Below are positions 1 through 4,474 of a stretch of DNA of 6,135 nt, piece after piece. The stretch is from JABFRJ01 sp031379035 (GTDB lineage: Bacteria > Pseudomonadota > Alphaproteobacteria > Rhizobiales > Hyphomicrobiaceae). The translations under genes and the position numbers were made by a program. The first letter of the stretch is position 1, and every line of letters begins with the position of its first letter. Location of the stretch: contig JANNEU010000135.1 in NCBI GenBank assembly GCA_031379035.1, positions 1 to 6,135 on the forward strand, in the 5' to 3' direction. A model generated the notes under the pieces. It was given only the letters and a program-made list of their open reading frames with translations, ran no database searches and was not told where the DNA came from.

Positions 1-1
1 G

Positions 2-1222
2 ATCGACAACGGTCGGATGCTGCGCACGTTCGTGCAGGTCATGCGGTCGGGTGCGGTGGGCCGTAAGTCGTTGGGTTCGCGCCCGAAGGCAATGGTGGCT
101 GGCTGGCTGAACGGTGCGTCGGATCGTCAGTTGATCAACGCGGCTGTTGGGCAGTCGCCGTCGCTCGCCGACGTGGTTCGCATGGTGCATCCGAAGCCGG
201 CGTCAGCCGAGCGCCGGGCGCTCTACGCCTACCTGATCGGCAAGCCCTACGATGTCGCACTGGTCCCCGAGACCGTGCGTGCCTTCGAGGCCTTCAAGCG
301 CGACGCGACGAAGCCAGTGCCTGACGTGCCGTTCCAGATGCTGACCGCGCTGGAGCTGACACCGAAGCATTGGGCGGCGATTGCGCAGACGGCGGGCCGG
401 CAGATGCTGCGCATGAACCTCAACACGTTCGCACGCCACGGCGTGTTCGCGGAGGAACGTGCAACGCAGATGATCGCCAAGCGGCTGGCCGACAAGGACG
501 CGATCCGTAAGGCACGCGTGCTGCCCTACCAGCTGATGGCGGCTTACACCGCGAGCAGCCAGGGCGTGCCGGCTGAAATCCGTGAAGCGCTGCAGGACGC
601 GATGGAAGTCGCGCTCGGCAACGTGCCGAAGATCGCTGGCCGCGTGGTTGTGTGCCCGGACGTGTCCGGTTCCATGCAGTCGCCGGTGACCGGTCACCGC
701 AAGGGTGCCACGTCGGCGGTGCGCTGCATCGACGTCGCGGCGCTGATGGCGGCGGCCATGCTGCGGGTGAACCGCGGCGCGCGCGTGCTGCCGTTCGAGC
801 AGAGCATTGTCGATGTGCGGTTGAACGCCCGCGACAGCGTGATGACGAATGCGGCCAAGCTGGCAGCGATCGGCGGCGGCGGTACGGACTGCTCGGCACC
901 GCTTGCGCAGCTGAACGCGGAGAAGGCATCGGCTGATCTCGTGGTGTTCATCTCCGACAACGAGTCGTGGATGGATGCAGCGAAGGGCGGTGGCAGTACG
1001 GCGCTGATGACGGAATGGACGAAGCTCAAGGCCCGTAACAAGGCGGCGAAGCTGGTCTGCATCGACATCCAGCCGAACCGCACGACGCAGGCTGTCGAGC
1101 GCAGCGATATCTTGAACGTCGGGGGTTTCTCCGACGCCGTGTTCGAAGTGATCGCAGCTTTCGCCAAGGGCGAGATCGGGCCCGCCCACTGGGTTGGCCA
1201 GATCGAGCAGATCGAAGTGTAA
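2..1222 (+). CDS. rsr: Ro60-like RNA-binding protein (TROVE + vWA), 5' end cut off
   Basis: This is the C-terminal part of a bacterial Ro60 orthologue, a ring-shaped protein that binds Y RNAs and the ends of misfolded or structured RNAs. The frame is open from base 2 with no stop before it, so the true start lies upstream; 406 residues are visible, whereas the family is usually about 500-540. Counting from the first ATG (base 17), residues 1-200 look like the helical-repeat TROVE domain, including the typical NLNTFARHGVF stretch at 134-144. A von Willebrand A domain follows, with a complete MIDAS metal site: D215-x-S217-x-S219 in PDVSGSM, T290 in GGGTD, and D314 in FISDNES. The ATG at 17 lies inside the TROVE domain and is not the real start. 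Downstream lie four Y RNAs and then rtcB and rtcA, which strongly supports the Ro assignment. The family is clear; the symbol follows the usual bacterial name. Confidence 0.93.
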   Translation: MDNGRMLRTFVQVMRSGAVGRKSLGSRPKAMVAGWLNGASDRQLINAAVGQSPSLADVVRMVHPKPASAERRALYAYLIGKPYDVALVPETVRAFEAFKRDATKPVPDVPFQMLTALELTPKHWAAIAQTAGRQMLRMNLNTFARHGVFAEERATQMIAKRLADKDAIRKARVLPYQLMAAYTASSQGVPAEIREALQDAMEVALGNVPKIAGRVVVCPDVSGSMQSPVTGHRKGATSAVRCIDVAALMAAAMLRVNRGARVLPFEQSIVDVRLNARDSVMTNAAKLAAIGGGGTDCSAPLAQLNAEKASADLVVFISDNESWMDAAKGGGSTALMTEWTKLKARNKAAKLVCIDIQPNRTTQAVERSDILNVGGFSDAVFEVIAAFAKGEIGPAHWVGQIEQIEV

Positions 1223-1231
1223 TGCAGAATG

Positions 1232-1261
1232 CTCTCTCCCCGCCCTTGGGCGGGGAGAGGG
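1232..1261. repeat. GC-rich perfect inverted repeat just after rsr
   Basis: A hairpin begins 9 bases after the rsr stop. Strand 1234-1244 pairs perfectly with 1249-1259 (11 bp) around a CTTG tetraloop, and further pairing to 1232/1261 includes one G-T. It has no T tract after it (GGGAACAACAAC follows), so it does not look like a standard intrinsic terminator. Palindromes of this kind, CTCTCCCCGCCC plus its complement, are common as dispersed intergenic elements in GC-rich proteobacteria. Likely roles are stabilising the rsr mRNA 3' end, marking a processing boundary before the Y RNAs, or weak attenuation. Confidence 0.7.
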
Positions 1262-1272
1262 AACAACAACAC

Positions 1273-1409
1273 CATGACGAATGCCGATGGAACTCCATCC
1301 GGGTCGCGGGTTCGAGTCCCGCCGGTGTTGCGCAAGCAGCGCCGTAGCTCAGCGGTAGAGCAGGACGCTCGCAAGAGCGTTTCGCGTTTCATCAAGATTT
1401 GTCGTCATG
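1273..1409 (+). ncRNA. Y RNA 1, with a circularly permuted tRNA-like module
   Basis: A predicted bacterial Y RNA that would bind the Ro protein encoded just upstream. The terminal helix pairs 1273-1280 with 1402-1409 (8 bp) and contains the 5' motif GACGAATGCC at 1276-1285. An asymmetric internal loop follows (ATGCC, 1281-1285, opposite AAGATTTG, 1394-1401), then helix 2 (1286-1293 with 1386-1393, 8 bp). The distal part is a permuted tRNA. It has a T arm at 1306-1322 (5-bp stem, loop TTCGAGT), then a 9-bp acceptor-like stem (1323-1331 with 1336-1344) closed by a GCAA tetraloop, then TA and a D arm at 1347-1361 with GG at 1354-1355. A 6-bp hairpin with another GCAA loop (1365-1380) sits roughly where an anticodon arm would be. 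A local hairpin, 1286-1290 with 1295-1299, competes with helix 2. The ends are estimates from pairing; transcript ends could differ. Confidence 0.85.
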
Positions 1410-1421
1410 ACTGATTTCTAC

Positions 1422-1543
1422 GGCCAGGCGAATGCCTGTGGGACGCCATGGTAAGGCGCAAGCCGAAGCGGTTCGAACCCGCTGCCCGGTCGCTGCTCGC
1501 ACCAGCGCTCGGGAAATGTCTCGCAAGAACTCGTCGCCAGGAC
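1422..1543 (+). ncRNA. Y RNA 2, with a T arm but no D arm
   Basis: A second predicted Y RNA starting about 12 bases after Y RNA 1. The 5' motif GGCGAATGCC (1427-1436) pairs through GGCGA (1427-1431) with TCGCC (1534-1538). The helix continues past an A-A mismatch to 1424-1425/1540-1541. The internal loop is ATGCCT (1432-1437) opposite AAGAACTCG (1525-1533). Helix 2 pairs 1438-1445 with 1517-1524, 8 bp with three G-T pairs. The distal part has a small GCAA hairpin (1455-1464) and a convincing T arm at 1467-1483 (AGCGG, loop TTCGAAC, CCGCT). An interrupted acceptor-like hairpin follows: 1485-1488/1510-1513, a 2x2 loop, then 1491-1495/1503-1507. No D arm follows, so the tRNA mimicry is partial. 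Confidence is a little lower because the terminal helix is shorter. Confidence 0.75.
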
Positions 1544-1600
1544 AGTATTCAAGCCAGCACCATGAAATGGCCGGAGTGTTCGGCTACAGACGCAGAATTG

Positions 1601-1681
1601 GAAGTAAGCCCGGCGAATGCCTTCTGTGACTACATGCACCAAATGTCGCGTCACAGATTCGAAACTCGTCGCCGGGACTTC
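1601..1681 (+). ncRNA. Y RNA 3, minimal form without a tRNA-like module
   Basis: A short predicted Y RNA of about 81 nt. The terminal helix is 1601-1605 with 1677-1681 (5 bp), a three-base bulge (1606-1608), then 1609-1616 with 1669-1676 (8 perfect bp). It contains the 5' motif GGCGAATGCC (1612-1621). The internal loop is ATGCCTT (1617-1623) opposite ATTCGAAACTCG (1657-1668). Helix 2 is 7 perfect bp, 1624-1630 with 1650-1656. A 19-base apical region (1631-1649) has at most a 4-bp stem, 1632-1635/1642-1645. TTCGA is present at 1658-1662, but it lies in the 3' internal loop and is not flanked by a T stem, so I do not call a T arm. It resembles the simple Ro-binding module alone. Confidence 0.78.
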
Positions 1682-1699
1682 AACGACACCATCAGAACA

Positions 1700-1858
1700 G
1701 GCCGTGACGAATGCCGGTGGAACTACATCGCTGTTAACGACCAGGACGTGGGTTCGAATCCCACCGGGGCCACCACACTCTCAAGTGGCTTATGGCCCCG
1801 TAGCTCAGTGGATAGAGCAGGAACGTTTCGCCAAAACCTCGTCGTCACGGTCTTTTTT
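1700..1858 (+). ncRNA. Y RNA 4, with a full permuted tRNA-like module and encoded CCA
   Basis: The longest and best formed of the four Y RNAs. The terminal helix pairs 1700-1710 with 1842-1852 (11 bp, one G-T) and contains GACGAATGCC at 1706-1715. The internal loop is ATGCC (1711-1715) opposite AAAACCTCG (1833-1841). Helix 2 is 1716-1723 with 1825-1832, 8 bp with two G-T. The permuted tRNA part has a 3-bp hairpin with loop CTGTTAA (1728-1740), then a T arm at 1748-1764 (GTGGG, loop TTCGAAT, CCCAC). The acceptor 3' strand CGGGGCC (1765-1771) runs into ACCA (1772-1775), then an 18-base linker, then the acceptor 5' strand GGCCCCG (1794-1800, perfect 7 bp). TA and a D arm follow: GCTC 1803-1806, loop with GG at 1810-1811, GAGC 1815-1818. 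The end is set by the T run at 1853-1858. The permuted order follows the tRNA-mimic Y RNAs (YrlA type) known near bacterial Ro genes. Confidence 0.9.
1842..1858 (+). terminator. Possible intrinsic terminator at the end of Y RNA 4
   Basis: The 3' strand of the Y RNA 4 terminal helix (TCGTCACGGTC, 1842-1852) is followed directly by six Ts (1853-1858). A stable helix plus a U run is the hallmark of intrinsic termination. The odd point is that its pairing partner, 1700-1710, lies 131 bases upstream with the whole tRNA-like fold between. The T run lies 35 bases before the rtcB start, so termination here would separate Y RNA from rtcBA transcripts unless there is read-through or a separate promoter. 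No such promoter is obvious in 1859-1892. Confidence 0.5.
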
Positions 1859-1882
1859 ATTGTGCAGCAGATCATTCAAGGC

Positions 1883-1886
1883 AGGA
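1883..1886 (+). promoter_or_regulatory. Ribosome binding site deciding the rtcB start
   Basis: AGGA lies 6 bases before the ATG at 1893. This favours 1893 over the upstream in-frame ATG at 1617, which would add 92 residues read through Y RNAs 3 and 4. Confidence 0.7.
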
Positions 1887-1892
1887 CGTGCC

Positions 1893-3140
1893 ATGCAGTC
1901 GAAATATGAATTCCTTGCCGAACGCTCTCCTGCAGCCCAAGCCCTCGAAGGCTTTGCGAAGCCTGTGAAGATGTGGACGCGCGGCGTGCCGCTTGAAAAC
2001 CAGGCGGCGCAGCAGTTGCTCAACACCGCGCAGTTGCCCTTCATCCACGAGTGGCTCGCTGTCATGCCCGACGTGCACTATGGGAAGGGCTCGACGATTG
2101 GCTCTGTCATCCCGACCAAGGGCGCGATCATCCCGGCCGCAGTTGGCGTCGACATCGGCTGTGGCATGATGGCGATCCGCACAACGCTGTCAGCCAAAGA
2201 CTTGCCCGACAGCCTTGCCAAGTTGCGCGATGGCATCGAGCGTGCAGTCCCGCACGGCGGCACCGGCTTGTCTGCCGGCTGGAAAGATGGTGTGCCGAAC
2301 GCCGTGGCTAAGCGCTTCGAGGCGACTGGGCTGGCGTCTGGCCTTGCCGTGCTCGAAGACAAGCATCCGCGCATCCGCAAATCGCAGACGGTCACGCATC
2401 TGGGCTCGCTCGGCGGCGGCAATCACTTCATCGAGATTTGTCTGGATCAGGACAATCGCGTGTGGGCGATGCTGCATTCCGGCTCGCGCGGCATCGGCAA
2501 TGCCATCGGCACCTACTTCATTCAGGAAGCGCGCGAAATGCTGGCGCGGCGCTCGCCCGGCTTCGGCGTACCCGATAAGGATCTCGCCTGGTTCGAAGAA
2601 GGCGAACCCATGTTCGACGACTACGTGGCGGCCGTTGGCTGGGCGCAGGACTTCGCACGTCAGAACCGCGAAGTGATGATGGGCAACGTGCTGCGCGTCA
2701 TGCATGAGCAGTTGCCGGCGTTCCAAACCGACAAGTCAGCCATCAACTGCCATCACAACTATGTGGAGCGCGAGCATCACTATGGCGCGGATGTGTGGCT
2801 GACGCGCAAAGGAGCCGTGAAAGCCGGCAAAGGCGATCTCGGCATCATCCCGGGTTCGATGGGCGCGAAATCGTTCATCGTGCGCGGGAAAGGCAACAAG
2901 GAAAGCTTCTGCTCATGCAGCCACGGTGCCGGCCGTGTCATGTCGCGCACGGCTGCGAAGAAGAAGTTCACGTTGGCCGACCACGCTCGCGACACCGCCC
3001 ACATCGAATGCCGTAAGGACGAAGGCGTGATCGACGAAACGCCCAGGGCCTACAAAGACATCGACGCCGTCATGGCCGCGCAAGCTGACTTGGTGGAGAT
3101 CGTACACACCCTGCGGCAAGTGGTGTGTGTGAAGGGGTGA
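1893..3140 (+). CDS. rtcB: RNA-splicing ligase RtcB (GTP-dependent, 3'-phosphate/5'-OH)
   Basis: RtcB joins RNA ends carrying a 2',3'-cyclic or 3'-phosphate to 5'-OH ends, using GTP and Mn2+ through a histidine-GMP intermediate. The 415-residue product is close to the 408 of E. coli RtcB, with a slightly longer N terminus. The signature stretches are all present: VKMWTRGVP (25-33), MPDVHYGKGSTIGSVIPTKGAIIPAA (58-83), GVDIGCG (85-91), GNHFIE (176-181), MLHSGSRGIGNAIGTYFI (193-210), NCHHNY (285-290), GIIPGSMGAKSFIVRG (317-332) and CSCSHGAGRVMSR (340-352). Metal ligands correspond to Cys90, His195 and the HH pair at 287-288; His344 in SHGAGR matches the guanylylated histidine. No catalytic residue is missing. 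The start at 1893 is supported by AGGA 6 bases upstream and by where family similarity begins. It sits downstream of rsr and the Y RNAs and upstream of rtcA, as in known RNA-repair operons. In enterobacteria the operon is driven by sigma54 and RtcR; no such promoter is visible next to rtcB here. Confidence 0.97.
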   Translation: MQSKYEFLAERSPAAQALEGFAKPVKMWTRGVPLENQAAQQLLNTAQLPFIHEWLAVMPDVHYGKGSTIGSVIPTKGAIIPAAVGVDIGCGMMAIRTTLSAKDLPDSLAKLRDGIERAVPHGGTGLSAGWKDGVPNAVAKRFEATGLASGLAVLEDKHPRIRKSQTVTHLGSLGGGNHFIEICLDQDNRVWAMLHSGSRGIGNAIGTYFIQEAREMLARRSPGFGVPDKDLAWFEEGEPMFDDYVAAVGWAQDFARQNREVMMGNVLRVMHEQLPAFQTDKSAINCHHNYVEREHHYGADVWLTRKGAVKAGKGDLGIIPGSMGAKSFIVRGKGNKESFCSCSHGAGRVMSRTAAKKKFTLADHARDTAHIECRKDEGVIDETPRAYKDIDAVMAAQADLVEIVHTLRQVVCVKG

Positions 3141-3183
3141 GATGTTTTTTCCTCCTTCCGTTTTCCCGGAATTCTTCGCGCCA

Positions 3184-3277
3184 TTCAGCGCGGAGAATAT
3201 CCGGGATCCTCACCCGCCGGAGTTTGGCTGCGGTGCTTCAACTGCGACAGGTGGAGATCCCGGCTCTTAGCGCTGAA
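3184..3277 (+). ncRNA. Candidate structured RNA between rtcB and rtcA
   Basis: A long imperfect inverted repeat. TTCAGCGC (3184-3191) pairs with GCGCTGAA (3270-3277), 8 perfect bp. CCGGGATC (3201-3208) pairs with GATCCCGG (3256-3263), 8 perfect bp. CACC (3211-3214) pairs with GGTG (3250-3253). A terminal hairpin pairs GCGGT (3230-3234) with ACTGC (3241-3245). The strand is assumed to be that of the operon. It has the helix - internal loop - helix layout of a Y RNA, and its 5' loop reads GGAGAATATCC. It lacks the GRCGAATGCC/TCGYC pairing and any T or D arm, so I do not call it a Y RNA. It could be an attenuator, a processing site or a palindromic repeat element. Confidence 0.45.
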
Positions 3278-3408
3278 ACGCGCTTCGGCCGGGAAACCGG
3301 ATGAGAGAGTTGTGCGCCCAAGAGCGGGTGCGGGGCCCGCGTGCGCAGGCACGCATACAATAAAGCGGCCCTGGCGTGGGTGCACGAGTGACGCGTAGTC
3401 CCTCGTAA

Positions 3409-3426
3409 TTCGCCCGTTAGGGCGAA
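3409..3426. repeat. 7-bp hairpin upstream of rtcA
   Basis: TTCGCCC (3409-3415) pairs perfectly with GGGCGAA (3420-3426) around GTTA, ending 31 bases before the rtcA ATG. No T run follows, so it is not a terminator. It would sit in the leader of rtcA mRNA, upstream of the ribosome binding site, and could affect its stability or translation. Confidence 0.45.
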
Positions 3427-3457
3427 AGTATGCACGACGAGAACTTGAGAGTTGAAC

Positions 3458-4474
3458 ATGTCCTTCCTTACCATCGACGGTTCGCGCGGCGAAGGCGGCG
3501 GGCAGATCTTGCGGACGGCGCTGTCGCTGTCGATGATCACGGGCTTGCCGTTTCGCATCGAGAAGATCCGCGCAGGCCGCAAGAAGCCCGGTTTGCTGCG
3601 GCAGCACATGACCTGCGTCGAGGCTTCCAAGCGTATTTCGAGCGCGACTGTCCAAGGCGCGGAGATTGGCGCGACGGCTTTGACGTTCACGCCCGGGCCT
3701 ATCCAAGGCGGCACCTACAGCTTTGCCATCGGTTCGGCGGGCTCAACCACGCTCGTGTTCCAGACGATCCTGCCCGCGCTGCTGCGCGCGGCGGAGCCAT
3801 CAATGGTCACGCTGGCGGGCGGTACGCACAACCCGATGGCACCGACGTTCGACTATCTTGAGCGTGCGTTCCTGCCGCAACTCGCGCGCATGGGTGCCAG
3901 CGTCGAAGCAAAGCTGCATCGGCACGGCTTTGCGCCTGCCGGTGGTGGCCGTTGGCATGCGCGCATACGGCCTGGACCACTGACGCCGGTCACGCTCGAC
4001 GACGCCGGCCCGCCCTCAGGTCGCTGCGTGATCGCTGACGTCGCCAACCTGCCGTTTGAGATCGCCGAGCGTGAATGTGCCGTTGCTCTCGGGCTGCTGG
4101 GTTGGCCATCCGAACTGGCAACGCCGCGAACAATCAAAGCGGATGGCCCCGGCAACGTGCTCGCCATCGAGATCGCGCATGCCAATGTCACCGAGTTGTT
4201 CACCGGGTTTGGCGCGCGGACCATGTCGGCGGAGGCGCTGGTGGGAAACGCCGTGCGTGAGGCGCGCACCTATCTCGCGGCCAAGGTGCCCGTGGGTCCG
4301 CATCTGGCGGATCAGCTGCTGCTGCCGCTTGCCTTGGCGGGCGGGGGCGCATTTGTGACGCAAGAGCCTACGGCGCATACGCGGACCAACATTGAAATCA
4401 TTCAGTTCTTTCTGCCGGTGACCTTTTCAATGAATGAATTGGCACCGGGCCGCTGGCGCATTGCCGTCGGTTAG
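3458..4474 (+). CDS. rtcA: RNA 3'-terminal phosphate cyclase RtcA
   Basis: RtcA uses ATP to turn RNA 3'-phosphate ends into 2',3'-cyclic phosphates through a histidine-AMP intermediate, making ends that feed RtcB-type repair. The product is 338 residues, the same length as E. coli RtcA. Recognisable blocks are DGSRGEGGGQILR (7-19), RAGRKKPGLLRQHMT (38-52), AIGSAGSTTLVFQT (90-103), GGTHNPMAP (121-129), HGFAPAGGG (156-164) and HLADQLLLPLALAGGG (282-297). His307 in HTRTNIE matches the adenylated histidine of the family (His309 in E. coli). I chose the ATG at 3458 with GAGAG (3447-3451) 6 bases upstream; an in-frame TTG at 3452 is possible but less likely. It follows rtcB in the same direction but after an unusually long 317-base gap, so it may be transcribed or processed separately. 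Confidence 0.96.
   Translation: MSFLTIDGSRGEGGGQILRTALSLSMITGLPFRIEKIRAGRKKPGLLRQHMTCVEASKRISSATVQGAEIGATALTFTPGPIQGGTYSFAIGSAGSTTLVFQTILPALLRAAEPSMVTLAGGTHNPMAPTFDYLERAFLPQLARMGASVEAKLHRHGFAPAGGGRWHARIRPGPLTPVTLDDAGPPSGRCVIADVANLPFEIAERECAVALGLLGWPSELATPRTIKADGPGNVLAIEIAHANVTELFTGFGARTMSAEALVGNAVREARTYLAAKVPVGPHLADQLLLPLALAGGGAFVTQEPTAHTRTNIEIIQFFLPVTFSMNELAPGRWRIAVG

Larger units (their letters stand above)
3141..3457 (+). other. Long structured rtcB-rtcA gap without a protein gene
   Basis: These 317 bases hold no credible coding frame, although rtcB and rtcA are often nearly adjacent in operons. The gap opens with a T6 run (3145-3150). The nearest upstream hairpin (3104-3110 with 3122-3128, inside the end of rtcB) is too far away to form a normal terminator with it. 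A long imperfect hairpin (3184-3277), a small CCGG-GAAA-CCGG hairpin (3289-3300) and a 7-bp hairpin (3409-3426) follow. TACAAT at 3356-3361 resembles a -10 box, but there is no good -35 at the right distance, so I do not call a promoter. Confidence 0.6.

Noticed and set aside
203..1189. Long minus-strand open frames opposite rsr, rtcB and rtcA
   Set aside because: They are shadows of GC-rich coding strands with Arg/His/Ala-rich products, and conserved families occupy the plus strand.
1657..1668. T arm in Y RNA 3 around TTCGAA
   Set aside because: No flanking 5-bp stem; the bases fall in the internal loop between two strong helices.
1794..1848. A conventional tRNA gene starting at the TAGCTCAG D arm (also at 1338)
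   Set aside because: Neither D arm is followed by a proper anticodon arm and T arm. The matching T arm and acceptor 3' strand lie upstream, giving permuted Y RNA modules.
1232..1858. CRISPR array or transposon-type repeat cluster
   Set aside because: The repeated units are short motifs inside differing RNA folds, without constant repeats and spacers or transposase ends.
1617..1892. N-terminal extension of rtcB by 92 codons from the ATG at 1617
   Set aside because: It reads straight through Y RNAs 3 and 4, has no RtcB similarity, and 1893 has a good ribosome binding site and the right family start.
1432..1909. Small plus-strand open frames (1432-1629, 1448-1909) in the rsr-rtcB gap
   Set aside because: They overlap the structured RNAs, have no recognisable product, and the base pairing explains the sequence better.
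3104..3150. Terminator from the hairpin at the rtcB 3' end plus T6
   Set aside because: The stem 3104-3110/3122-3128 ends 16 bases before the T run, too far for an intrinsic terminator.
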